The notes below the pieces were generated by a model. It searched no databases. It was not told the DNA's origin and saw nothing but the letters and a program-made list of their open reading frames with translations. The position numbers and the translations under genes are program-made. Below are positions 21,918 through 34,978 of a DNA stretch of 64,000 bases, piece after piece. How positions within the stretch are numbered: position 1 is the first letter of the stretch; every line of letters begins with the position of its first letter. The DNA comes from Saussurea involucrata. Its lineage: Eukaryota; Streptophyta; Magnoliopsida; Asterales; Asteraceae. Where the stretch lies: assembly GCA_033807775.1 (NCBI GenBank), contig CM066312.1, positions 27,191,696 through 27,255,695 on the forward strand, in the 5' to 3' direction.

Positions 21918-24301
21918 CTTCTTTCACACACAATGACAGTGAAACTACGTATGCTTATCCTGCTCACATCTGCTGCCCATTCAAATCTATAAACTACAAA
22001 ACTATGCCTAAAAAAAATCATGGGAATCAAACAAAAACCGTTGACGCTTTCTTCTGTTACGCTCGTGATTGAGAGAGACGTCAAGGGTATAAAAGGGATA
22101 TCGAAATCAAAGCAAGATAACCAACCAGTGAGGAGAGGAGAATTGAAGAGTATTGATACATACATACATACATACATACAAATTGAAGATTGAAAATATA
22201 TGAATACACGCGTATGCTACAGCTATGTTGTTTGTCGTTTGGGATGTGTGGACCTATGACTATGCCACTGCAAATTCATTGACAAATAATTCCCTCTCAT
22301 TTTCATGGTGGAGATGTAACCCAAATGATTTTGACATTTTACCTGAATTTTCGGGCGATCTTTTTCTTGCATTTTGGATTGAAATCCAAAACCAGAGATC
22401 AAAATGGTTTCCAGTTTCTCGGATATTACTGTTGAGTGAGACAGCAACGATATATACAGTAATATATGGAAAGTAAAATCTTTATAATTTTCGTGGGGTT
22501 TAGTTTTGTGGGATTTTTCTATATAGTTCGGTTCGGTGGTCGAAAACGCACGACTGTTCTCGTAGGTATGCATGTCATATCGTTAGCCAAAGCACTAGCT
22601 TGATTCAGAGAAAAGTTGCCATGGAATGATGAAAAGGCTATTAATTGAATATAAACAAATAAATACGGAGTATAAAACAATAAATGAGAATTGTTATAAA
22701 ATAAACTCAAAACATTTTTTCATGTTGTTAAATGTTACCAGGGCCGCGCTCCTGGTGACGGTGAGGGTGGGCCGGGCGTACATCCATGACAAAAAGAAAA
22801 AACAGGGGCCTAAAATTTTTAAGTATGTATTACATATTACAAGATTTTGAATGGCGTGAGCCGTAACTTGACGGTGAGGTCAAGTCTCAAGCCTTAGAAG
22901 TCACGGCGTTTTCAAGGGGTGACTTATGCCATCAAATTTATAATTCGTATATAATATTATATATAAAACACATGTTTTATAGTGTTACTCAATGAACCAA
23001 TAGTAGTAAACAAGTTAAATTAGGTTATATATTAAAAACTGGCAAATAAGACATTAAAAACGTAAAGAAAAATCAAATATCGCATTACCAAAACTGCGCA
23101 TTAGGCCATGGCGTGCCACAAGCTTAACGTGGCGTGAGACACAAACCTTGGTGTCATGGCGCGCCTTAGCGGCTGTGTGGCGAGTTTTTTTAGAACAGTG
23201 CATATTAGTAATTAAAAAAATGTTAATAAAAATGATAAAAAAAATTAGTATATAATAGGACCCAATAAGAATTAACATTAGATTAAGGGTCCAAACATGT
23301 ATTAATTAATTACATTAGATAATACATTTTGTAAAAAGTTAATGGGTCTTTCATGTGCTCATTATTTCTCTAGGTTTGTTTTGTCTAATACGGATATCTA
23401 AAAATTATTTTTGCCTAGAAACCTTGCTATATACTCCATTAACTATCTTCCACATAGTCTTTTGATTATTCCATCCGCGTAAATTTTATTTTTGTGTTAC
23501 AATATAGTAGATTTCTTGTTATTAACTAAGAAAACTCATACCTATTGAAAACAATACCAACTATATGAGACGACCCAACTTATATCTATATTCAGGATTT
23601 CAAAACTATTTTCTTCTTTTTTTCATACATTATTGATTCCTTATTACCTAATATTGAGTGCATGATTCTTAAGTACTCTCTTATATCTAAATTGAGAATA
23701 GATTCTCAAACTATAACACCCACATGAACTTTTGATTCTAAGATTGATGGTTCTAAAAATGTTTGTTTCAACTCTAAAAGTTTAAAACATCGATGAAAAC
23801 CGTTAACACCAGATAAATGTAGAAACTCAACTAATTTATGTTGATTTACTTTAAGTGTTACTCTGAATGATCAACATAGTGACCTCAAATGATTTCAATC
23901 TATATATTAAATACATCTTATGTAAAAATGATATGGTAAATAATATTAGTTTAGAAATAATTATTGATTGATCTTGTAAAAAATTTGTATTTATCGAGGG
24001 CCCATTTTTACATCTCGTCCAGCACCTAAAAAAATGTCAAGAACGGGCCTAAATGTTACAACGGCCGAAAAAATTATATATGTTGTTAGCAAAGATTGTG
24101 TTTGCCGTTTAGAACCATTTATGTGATATGTATAATTTATTAGCTCATCTCCAACTCAATATTAGAAATACTAAGAACATTTTTAACAGATTCTTCAAAA
24201 TTTTCTCTAAAATGGAGACCTGAAACTCTTAATCTTAAAAAAAATTGCATCCATCTCCAACATATTCTCCATTTTAAAAATAAATCATTGATTATATTAT
24301 T
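21918..24301. other. Upstream flank of the neprosin gene and gene-free DNA
   Basis: Immediately upstream of the gene is a (TACA)n microsatellite (22157-22180), and the promoter should lie within a few hundred bases. Further right I see no gene. CCAGGGCCGCGCTCCTGG at 22739 and GAGGGCCCATTTTT at 23997 look like degraded ends of a DNA transposon. A CCATGGCGTGCC/GGCGCGCC-rich patch sits at 23100-23180. The last 160 bp are rich in CTCCAA/TTGGAG, MITE-like, and similar sequence resumes at 41169 beyond copia element 1. Confidence 0.4.
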
Positions 24302-24989
24302 TGTTAGCTCCAATAGACTAATCTTAGAAGTATTGAAAAGGTAGGCTAAGTTCAAGACCGCAGAAGACCTCTGCCAGATAACACCAAGTCTCTTCGCACA
24401 AGCTCAAGCCTCTGTCGATCATTCCTCAAAGAAGTCAAGCATAACCTAAAGATGACCTTCGGACCACAGAGCCTCTGTGAAACTCCACAAAGCCTCTGGA
24501 AGGCTAAACTTCTGGAACACGAAGACATGCATATTCAAGATCAAGGAGCATGTGCCTCTCACGTGTCTCTACCTGTACGAAGATTCTGAAGATCAATAGT
24601 ACAAACACGTTCCTCAACATTCCAGGTGTCACCTTTTTATGGGTGACAACCTTTTGCTTGTACTATTTTACGGCTCACCTTCACTATATGTAGAGAGCAC
24701 TACCCTGCCATTACAAACCCGCAACACACAACACACATATTCTAGAGTGAGAGTTTCTTGAGAGAAAAAACACACTGTAGTGTGTGTTCTTGGTGTAATC
24801 CATATTGCTGTTAATGAGAGATGACTTGTTGAGCATTTCAAATACTGTTTGAGTTATTTCCATTTCATCTTTTAGTGTGTTAATCTACCATATTATCTAA
24901 AACATTTATGCTTTGATAAACGCTTCCGCACTCTGGTTTATGCATATTTGGGTTTAATATATCATTGTTGAGTCAATCTGGGATCAACA
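24302..24989 (+). repeat. 5' LTR of copia element 1
   Basis: 688 bp, TGTTAGCTCC..GGGATCAACA. It contains a TATATG TATA-like box near 24684 and palindromes of the form CACAGAGCCTCTGTG, some mutated. It matches the 3' LTR with many substitutions and small indels. Confidence 0.93.
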
Positions 24990-24991
24990 AT

Positions 24992-25003
24992 TGGTGTCAG
25001 AGC
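24992..25003 (+). promoter_or_regulatory. Primer binding site, copia element 1
   Basis: TGGTGTCAGAGC lies two bases after the LTR. It is one substitution from TGGTATCAGAGC, complementary to the 3' end of initiator methionine tRNA, the usual copia primer. Confidence 0.85.
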
Positions 25004-25318
25004 AAATTTGATACTCAATATCAAAGGATCACCTTTGTAATGATTTTAACTCAGTTGGTAGATTTTATGGTGTGATTTTAGTCTGTTCTTCATTTCTAAA
25101 ACTAGCCCCTGTTTTGAGTTATCTTTCAACCTGTTTGAATTTAACTCATTAATAGGATCTGTTTCTTCTTCAAAATCATTCTAGAGCGTGTTGTTGATCA
25201 TTTAAAACCTTTCTAGCCTGAATTTAAACATGTCTCACTCTTAAAATCAATTGTTTCTTATTTCAGCTCTCATACTCTGTTTTTCCTCTCTTTCACTCAA
25301 AACCCTATTTCTTCAAAA

Positions 25319-26785
25319 ATGGCAAACGCTGCTAATTTTTTCACTGTTGAATCTCAAACAAAACTTCTAACTCTATTGAGAGATGAATATCCTCAATGGA
25401 AAATCCGTATGATCTATTTCCTGGAGGGAGTTGATAAAGAACTGCTCACATATATCAAAAACCCACCATATGTCCCTATGGTCACTATCCCAAGGGTACC
25501 TGCAACTGTTACCACACCTGAGGTATCTGAATATGACAAACCCTAGGACATTGAAAAGTGGTCTCCTCAAGACTGGGAGAAATATGAGATGGGAAAGAAA
25601 ACCAAATGTTTACTCATTATGGCAATCCCAAATGATCTATTTCAATCTCTTGATGCTTGTGAATCAGCTTATGATATGTGGATAGAACTTGAGAAACAAC
25701 TTGAGGGAGGAGTGAAGACTCAAAAGAATAGAAGAGCCCAATGCATAAATGAATAGTATGCATTCAAAGCTCTGCCAACAGAATCACTCCAAATAACATA
25801 TGACAGATTCAACACATTAATCAACAAGTGTAAGAAGTTTGGCATCCACATAACCTCTGAGGAAAATAACGTGATATTCCTCAAGAGCTTGAACGAAGAA
25901 TGGCTTCAGTTGTCCATGTCACTACAGACAAATCAGGATCTTGACACATAGACACTAACTGACCTCTTTGGCACATTGGCTGGACAAGAGAACTATGTTG
26001 TCCAGACTAAAACCCAGATGGGTGGACCTCTAGCACTAGTAGGAAAAGCCACAGAGGCTCAAGAGAAGCCACATAAGGAGAAATACCCGGATGAGAGTTC
26101 CAGAGGAAAGAAGAAGGGGAAGAAAGTGTTAGTTGCTGACAGTGAAGAGGAAGAGTATTCGGAAGAGGATGAGGCAAATTTGGCCTCAATTGCTAAGTCT
26201 TTGGCCTTAATCACCAAAGAGTTTAACAGAGGTTTCAAGAAAAGGCCTAACTTCAACAGAGGTTCAGATGACAGAGATAGAAGAGGTGGCAGATTCCAGA
26301 ATCATATGCCACAGATGGAAATGCAGTTTGCATCACCACAATCCTATGAGCCAAGATACCAGGGAAGAGTTGACTTTCAGGACCAACAGAGGATGTTTGA
26401 TCCAAGATATCATGAGCAGGATCCAGGCGATTATCAACAAAGGAAGGGAGATTACCCACAGAGGGGTCTGCTAAAAGAAGAGCACAGAGCTCCAGAGAAA
26501 GCCATCACACCAACTCCACAGAACAATGGGTGCTGCAAGTGCGGCAAACCGGGACACTATGCCACAGAGTGCAGGAGTCAACTCAACAGAGGCCAACCAC
26601 AGAGAGACTTTTCCTTCTACAAGAAAAAGACAAAATATTATGCACGGAAGTCTCTCATGGTTGAACAAGAAAATTGGGTATCTGATGAGTCCTCCGATGA
26701 ATGCGACAAAAATGCCTTGTTTTGTGGAATGGTAGAAGTAAGCGGCTCAGACTCTGATAGTGAGAAGAAATATGTGCCCATATGA
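25319..26785 (+). pseudogene. gag: gag of copia element 1, three internal amber stops
   Basis: The frame from ATG 25319 is continuous to 26785 apart from TAG at 25544, 25754 and 25949. It carries the copia gag N-terminus (LLRDEYPQWKIRM), a UBN2-type region (LEGGVKTQKNRRAQC), a charged linker and a CCHC zinc knuckle (CCKCGKPGHYATEC, about 26533-26575). The third stop aligns with a tryptophan in element 2 (LDAWSLTD). Gag packages retrotransposon RNA into cytoplasmic particles; this copy cannot make a full protein. Confidence 0.9.
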
Positions 26786-29700
26786 TACCTAGACTCCGAG
26801 TGCTCTTGGCACATGACTGGAGACAGAGGTCTACTCTCCTCAAACAAAGAAAAACTTGGAGGAGGTTCAGTGACGTTTGGAGATAACAAAAAGGGGTATA
26901 TAAGAGGCTATGGAGTCATTGCCAAAGAAGGTGTGAAGGTGTCCAAAGTTGCATATGTGGATGTCCTCAAGCATAAACTACTCAGTGTTAGCCAACTTTG
27001 TGACACAGGATTTGATGTGAAATTCAAAAGAACATATTGCTATCTGCTAGGGGAAGATACAAACATAGAATTGCTAAGAGCCGAAAGAAGAGGTGATCTG
27101 TAACTCATGAACTTCAAGGCAAAGAGCAGAAATGACAAGCTCCGTCTTGTATCCAACAAAAACGAAGAGGCGTGGCTCTGCCACAACAGGTTTTCCCATC
27201 TGAATTTCATACCCTTGATAAACTTGTGAAACTAAATCTGGTTAGTGGTCTACATAATGTCAAATTCGACAGAGATCATATTTGTTCTGCTTGTGAGATG
27301 GGCAAACTCAAAAGAGCTTCCCATAAAAGCAAGTCAGATGTGTCTTGCACCAAGCCTCTGTACATGCTTCATGTTGACCCCTGCAGTCCCATCTCCGTAC
27401 AAAGCTTAGGAGGCAAGAAGTATATACTTGTCTTGATTAATAATTACTCAAGATATACTTGGGTTGAGTTTGTTCGAAAGAAGTCAGATGTTCCTCAAAT
27501 TTTAATCAATCTTATAAGAAAAATCCAGGTTCTGTTTGAGTGCAAGGTACAGAAGTTAAGAAGCGACAATGGCACGGAGTTCAGAAACTCTACCATAGAA
27601 GCATACCTTACAGAAGAAGGGATCTTACAGAACTTCTCTGCCGCACGAACCCTACAACAAAATGGCGTTGTTGAACGAAGAAATCGAACGCTCGTGGAGG
27701 CCGCCAGAACAATGCTCACTGTATCTGGATTAACCACTTCCTTCTGGGCAGAAGCAATCTCAACCGCTTGTTTCACTCAAAATCAATCCTTGATAGTGAA
27801 AAGAGACACGAAAATACCTTACCATTTGATCAACCATAGGAAACCAAAACATAAAGTTCTTTCACATGTTTGGGTGAAGATGTTTTGTCTTGAACAACAG
27901 AGAGCACCTTGGGAAATTCGACAAAAAAGCCGATGAAGGAAAGTTATTGGATACTCTGTCACATCCAAAGCTTACAAAATCTGTGTTCTTAATACAAGAA
28001 CACTAGTGGAAAGAATACATGTCTCTTTTGATGACTCATTTCAACAGACTTCTGAGCAAATCAGCTCAGAACTCGGGCTAAACAATCAAGCCTCTGTCGT
28101 CTCACTCTCTCGAGAAGCAGAACTAAATCTGTTGTTCGAAGATGTGTTTAATGATGATGATGATACCTCTGTGAATGGTCACAGAGCCTCTGGAGTCCAA
28201 ATCTCTGTGGAACAAGCTCCTCAAGGTATATCTGTTACTGGTCTTTCTAATACTTCACACTCTTCCATTTCATGTGCAGGACAAACCATTGAGGGAGAGC
28301 ATAAAGAAGATGCCACGGAGAATGATAAGGACACCTCTCTAGGGAAAGCTGAAATTCTAACACCCGTGACCATAGAGAATTCTACCCCAGAGCATGATGA
28401 GAACTCAACACATGTAACGACAGAGGGCTCAACCCCAACTCAAGCTGAAACTTCAACCCCTGTGACAAGCACAAATGATTTACCTTATACGACAAAAGTT
28501 GTGCAAGAAATGACCCACATACCCACATATGTACAACTTGATGCGACTAATTGACCATCTTCCCAGGACGACAAAGTGGACGAAAAGTCATCCACAGAGC
28601 CAAATCATTGGCGACCCTTCTGCTAAAGTAAAAACTCAATCAGCCACTGCCAATTTCTTGTTTCTTTACAAATTTTATTAGTGTGATCGAACCAAATAAG
28701 GTTTCTGAAGCCCTAGATGATCCAAATTGGGTTGATGCTATGCAAGTAGAGCTTCTTCAATTTGAGCGTAATAAAGTATGGTCCCTTATAACTCTGCCAA
28801 AGGGAAAAACAACAATAGGGGCCAAATGGGTGTTCAAAAACAAGAAGGATGAAGATGGTGTGGTCATTAGGAACAAGGAAATATTGGTGGTTAAGGGACC
28901 AAGAGGAAGGAATTGACTACGAGGAAACCTTTGTCGCGGTCGCACGGTTGGAAGCCAGGATATTTTTAGCCTTCACAGCCCACAAAGGACTCAAAGTGTA
29001 CCAAATGGATGTAAAGTCTGCTTTCCTCAATGGCCAAATCCAAGAAGAAGTTTATGTCCAACAACCACCAGGATTTGAGAGTTCAAAATACCCAAATCAT
29101 GTCTATTATCTGGATAAGGCCCTGTATGGACTCAAACAAGCCCCCAGAGCTTGGTATGAACGACTCTCAAATTTCCTTCTTGCCAACCTTTTCGAAAGAT
29201 GTACAACAGATACTACTTTGTTTTATAAGAGGAGAAAATGTGAGATTCTGCTTGTACATATATATGTGGATGACATCATATTTGGTTCTACAAATGAGAA
29301 ATATTGCAAAAAGTTTGAAAAACTCATGAAGAGTGAATTTGCAATGAGCATGATGGGAGAATTAAATTTCTTCCTCGCGTTTCAAGTCAAACAATCCACA
29401 GAGGGTATTTTCATCAATCAGTCAAAATATGTTTATGATATTTTGACAAAATTTAAACTCTCTGAATCTTCTGCAATGAAAACCCCTGTGACCACTTGAT
29501 CTAAGTTACACTCAGATCCAGAGGGAAAATCTGTCGAGTGCAAACTCTATAGAGGCATGATAAGGTCTCTTTTATACTTAATTGCAAGTAGACCAGATAT
29601 CATGTATGTCACATGTCTCTGTGCAAGATATCAAGCAAATCCCAAGGAATCACACCTTTATGCTGTAAATAGGATCTTTAGATACCTCATAGGAACCAAA

Positions 29701-30203
29701 AATCTTGGTCTCTGGTATCCAAAGAACTCTGGCTTTGATGTAACGGCTTACACAGATTCAGACTATGGAGGATGCAAACTAGACAGAAAAAGTACCTCTG
29801 GAAGCTGTCAGTTTCTAGGTGGTAAATTAGTGAGCTGGACTTCAAAGAAACAAAATTGTGTGTCTACATCTACGACAGAAGCTGAATACGTTGTTGCTGC
29901 TAGCTGTTCTCACAAGTTCTGTGGTTGAGAACTTAACTCAGAGACTATTCTAGATATTGAGAAGATACCCATCCTCTGTGATTCCAAAAGTGCCATAGCT
30001 ATCTCTGCCAATCTTGTACAACACTAAAAAACAAAGCATAACGATATAAGGTACCACTTCTGAAGCATCATGTCGAACAAGGTACGATTGAAATGTATTT
30101 TGTGCCCACAGAATATCAACTTGCTGACCTGTTCACCAAAGCTCTAGATGAGAAAAGATTCTTATTTTTGGTTGGCAAGTTGGGTATGTTGAACATGGGT
30201 TGA
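26786..30203 (+). pseudogene. pol: pol of copia element 1, degraded
   Basis: Pol continues in the gag frame. The stop TGA at 26783-26785 stands where element 2 has the tryptophan before its protease motif (YLDSECSWHMTG here). A stop at 27101 and a frameshift near 27210 break the integrase N-terminus. The integrase core (27172-27936) keeps RSDNGTEF and NGVVERRNR, but its first acidic region reads HVDPCSP. A low-complexity linker follows (28006-28554). Reverse transcriptase is split by a shift near 28900 and keeps YQMDVKSAFLNG, LYGLKQAPRAW and YVDDIIFGS (about 29260-29286). RNase H (TDSDYGGCKLDRKSTSG) breaks after 29928 with several stops to about 30203. Confidence 0.9.
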
Positions 30204-31290
30204 CCTACAGAACCTCTGTATGTGTGCACAAAGTCTCTCTTGTAAATATGTAAATGCTTTTATCTTTCAGTATGTACAATCTTCTCTCCAAAGGTTTTCT
30301 GTTCCATAGAGCTTCTGTGACATTGCACAGAGCCTTTGGCTTATGTCACAGAATCTCTCAAGAATGGTTGATCTATGTCTTGTGCATTACTTATTTTATC
30401 TGACCCAAGCATAGATCAAGGAGGAGCAGAGGAAAGCCTTAATAAGGATCACAAAAGTTAATCATTCAAGGGGGAGCAACATGAGCTATTTGTTCGATCC
30501 AACTCTGAAGAAGGTGATCATGCAGGAAGAAGTGAGCTATTTTTGGTAAGTACACCGCACAAATCAATTTCCAAAACACTTTTCTCGGACACAACTTTCC
30601 ATATATGTCCCAAAATACCTATTTAAACAAATCAAAACTTTGATTGGTCAAAATCTTTTGAGCTCTTTCCGTTATTAGAAATTTTTGGTCAAAGAGCCTC
30701 TGTGACATTTCACAGAGCCTCTGTGCCACAGAAGTCTCTGCGACTGCAAGTTTCTTAAGGGAAATTCTTTCGACCATTTCACTGATTTTCAAATGATTTA
30801 GGTAAAGAAAATGTGCAATCTTGTGCGAGTTCAGGCTCATCCCAGACCACAAAAGCTCATTCCACCACAGAGCTTCTGTCATTTACAACACTTGTGTGCT
30901 TTTGAATGACTTTGGGGTGCGGGTTCTTTTAAAAGTGACAGTCCTTTGGGTTTAGCAAGTGCCACACACGTGGAGTTAGTGTGAGGCGCACGTCCCTTCA
31001 CCCTGCACCGCCCAAACCCACGTGGCATCTTCTAAGTGGATGTGTACTATACCGTCGTTTCTAAAACGTTTTTAGACGGCTTGTACTTGAGTGCGGATTC
31101 CAAATTTCATGTAAATTAATTTTTACCGCCCAAATCTTATCCTTTAATCCACCATAAAAACCCAATTTACCCTTAAATTTAACCTTTTCACTTCATCTTT
31201 CTCTCAAGAACTTCGGCGAAACCTGCAACATTTGTGCTTTCAGACCTAAAACTTCATATCCTTTCTTCAAAAACATCTCAAGAATCATCA
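30204..31290 (+). other. Spacer between pol and env-like gene, element 1 (polypurine motif, candidate promoter)
   Basis: No ORF of note. AAGGGGGAGC lies at about 30468-30477. Palindromes of the CACAGAGCCTCTGTG type cluster at 30300-30350 and 30690-30740. G-boxes CACGTG occur at 30967-30972 and 31019-31024. A TATA-like CATAAAAA begins at 31153 and a CT-rich leader runs to the env-like ATG at 31291. The same order recurs in elements 2 and 3. Confidence 0.6.
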
Positions 31291-34200
31291 ATGTCTTCAT
31301 CTTCTTCACCTGCTCACTCCAATCACTCTGCAAACCCGATTCCCCCAAGAAACCAAGAACAAACTCACTCTGACAGTGAGGAATCTGTTCATCATTTACC
31401 TTCTACGAACCTTCAAAGTTTCATAAATCATGAGTGATATGAAAACCTACTCCCCTTGAAACCCAATAATCACCATGTGATTTTGAACCCAGAAAATTTT
31501 GGTCAAGGACATGCCATAATCATAAACATGCTCCAAAACAATCCCCTTAACAAGATCTTGACCCAAGACGTGAACAGAATACCAAGTACGTATGTCCATC
31601 AATTCTGGCAGAGCTGCAGATTTGATGAAGAACTTAACTCTGTTGTGGGATACATGTCGAAACCAGACAACTCACAGAATCTCACAGTGGGAATCAACAG
31701 AGCTATGATCTCACAAGTATTTGAAATCCGTACCAGAAGCTTTCTGGGATTAGGAGGTATGTAGAGGAGCCAACTAACCAAGAGCTCGTTGATTTCGTAC
31801 TAATGCTCGGATACAATGAACCTCTGTCCAAACGAAATAACTTCAGAAGAAACCGATTACCCCCTATCTGGAACCCCCTCTTCAGCATCCTCAACAGATG
31901 CCTTACAGGGAAAACTGGTAGCCCTGACCAGAGCTTACACCAGATTTTGGCAATCATGTACGGGGTGTACTATGACTTGCCTCCGGACTTCGCACGATTA
32001 ATACTGACAGAAATGGCCTCTGCCGTTGAAAAGAAAAGGGACATGCAGACAGCTGGAACCACTCTGCCATCTCTTCAATTCCAGAGGATAATAGGGATTA
32101 TCCTTGAACCCTTAATACAAAACGAAGGATGGAGCTTCGAGGGTCCTGTAGTGAAAACCTACCAACTATAAAAAATGACCCATACCAATCACCCTATCGG
32201 TTATGCCCTCTGCCGACCTCTCAGTGAAAAGATGCTTACCTACGTGAGTGATAGGAACCTAGTCAGGGAGTATAAACGTGCATTCAGGACTCCCAAACCG
32301 AGTCCTGATACCCCTCACGTCAAGGAGTGCGCATGTAGGAACACCTGTAGTGGAAAGAATGAGTGAAGAAGAGTGGAGAGTGGCCTTAGTAAAATATAGG
32401 TTGAGAGTTGAAGGTGGAAATACCAGAAGATAAGTAGAAGAGGTAGCCTCTGCCGCTAACCAAGGCGAAGCAGAAGAAATGCCTCAAGCCAAAGAACCAC
32501 TTTCGCCTCCCAAGAAAAAGAGCAAGAAGAAGAAATCAAAGGCCGCTGAAACTGCAGAGGATCCAATCCTTGAAACCGCCATTCCTGTACAAGTTTGTAC
32601 AAGCTGAATAGCAGAACCAACCCCCGCCCCAATCCACAGAAGTACCTAAACCTTCTGCCACCCTACCTCTCAAAGAGAAGAAAAAGAAGAGAAAATCAAA
32701 GACCATAGAGGAAGGTGTCCCCAAATCCAAAAAGAAGAATACCAAGAAACCCAAGTCACATTTGCAGACCATCGCAGAAGAAGAGGAACCCCAAACCACA
32801 GAGGTAAGAGACCTAACTCCCCTATACTACGCTGACCCTCAAACCAACATACCTCAAAATATTGCCATTCCACAGGATGCCCCACATAACCAAGAGGAGG
32901 ACCGAGTGTCCTTTAACACTTTCCTTGAAGGGGCTGGCCTAAACGATTCCCTCGACACCTTCGGATGGAATCTCAAAAATCCTACAGAAGGATTAACTTT
33001 CACTGTGGCTGACTATGATTCAGATTTAGAAGTTTATGAAGACTTGGGATTAGCCAAAGAAGGTAAGTGGGACGCAGAAGAAAGGTCCTTAGGAGATAAA
33101 TCGTAGGAGGAGATAGTGAAAAAAGATGCACAGAGCACGTATCCAAGCCTTCCTCCCTATGCTACCCACCCAGCCATCCTTGCTAGTGTAGTAGCAAATA
33201 GGGATATTGAAACAGAGCCGCACAGCTCGATCTCAACCAATGCTAGCCGGCCAGAGGAGCCTTCTTATTCCTCTGCGCCACATATTAGCCGGGAAGCCCA
33301 ATTTCAGGTTATGTCCTCTCAAAAGGACACAAACCTCTTAAGTGTTCAATTGCCCGCGAACACATCATTTTCCCCCATAGAGGCATTCGTTGCTTCTCAC
33401 ATGCACACATTAGGAAACCAAAGTCCTTCAGAGGGAATTAAAGCGCACAATGACGAAGAGGCTCTAGACAAGCCTCTGAGTCTAACCACAATTCCCTCTG
33501 TGACCAACTCTGAATTGGCACAGAGTAAGGAGGGGGACATAACTTATGTAGAAAAGAAGCCATCTCATGACTCCGCTCGAGAACCGAAAGGAAGTCCCGT
33601 CAATCTCAAAATCAAAGCAGGATTAAAAATGGGCACCTCAAGAACAGAGGTCGACTCTGGGGCAGAATGTGTTCCCCCAGAGGTTACCAGTGGTTCATAT
33701 GTAATGAAGGATAAGTTCTAAACCTTTGTTACCTCTGTGGCCACCAAATTCACCGAGTTGCAAAGCTTGGTGAAATCTTATGCAGATGCCACGAACACAA
33801 TATTTTCATCTCTGAGCGCCAAGATCGATTCTCTAACCACAGAGGTTAAGACCAATTCCACCAAGATCTCTGCTATTCATGCACAACCTCCACAGAGCTT
33901 TGCATCGATCGTCCCCTCAGAAACTCAAAATGCCATCAACGCTCTAACTGCTGAACTTAAAGTTGCAAGGGATATCGCAGAAGCCCTAACAAAGTCATCC
34001 TCTGCCAACGCCTCTCAAACCTTAACCATAGAAGATCTACATAGGGCATTGGAGAAAGTACAACAAATGACCACAGATCAACTCCAAACCCTAAGACCCA
34101 CAGATTATATCACACGAGAACAAATCATAAACATCGGTCAGAAGATCATAGACGAGATATGCGGGTTCATAAGAGCCTTCACATAGGCGAATGCATCTTA

Positions 34201-34978
34201 TGTGAAAGAGTTCAAGGCAAGCGCAGGGATGTTCCGTTTAAAGTTAGAGGCTGAAATGGCCTACATTTTGGGTATCTGTGATGACGTCTGCGACAAGTTG
34301 GAAGAGGCCGCACGAAACCTGTCAAAGTTCAAAAAGCCACCAACCACTTGCCAGACAAAGGCATCCACTCAACAAAGGCATGATGATCTTGAGGACGACG
34401 GGGCAGGTCCCTCGGATCATCATGAGGGGGAGAACACAGAAGGTAACAAGACAACAGAGCCCTCTTCAAACCCACAACCCTTAACCATCATTCTACTAAC
34501 CCAACAATCCACCCAATCAACCCAAGAAACCTAACACCAAACCCAACAGAGAACCACAGAGGAGTCATCAACCTTTGAGGAATCAAACTCAAAAGGAGAA
34601 GAAGATGATTTCCCCTCCCCAACACCTAAACCTAACTCACCCAAGACAATACCCAGAACAAAATCCTTAGCTTCAAAACCCCCAAAACAAAGAAAAGACT
34701 TAAAAGAAAAATCCCCTGAAGACCAACCAAAACCCACAGAAGATCAACCTCAACAACAACAACAAGAAACCCAACCCAAACCTCAATAAGCCCCAACCAA
34801 ACTCCCACGGATCCCAATAACCAAATCCATACCCGCAGAAGTACCCAAACCCAAACCCACACCTGCAGAAGTCCCCAAGGCCAGAACTACAGCTCAAGAA
34901 AAAGGCAAAGGGATGATGACAGAAGCCAAAAAAACCCAAACCCGGATAAGCTCATGGCGAGTGCCTTCAATGCAATCA

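Noticed and set aside
22739..24055. A bounded DNA transposon with GGGCC-rich ends
   Set aside because: The two ends are only loosely similar and no target duplication is visible.
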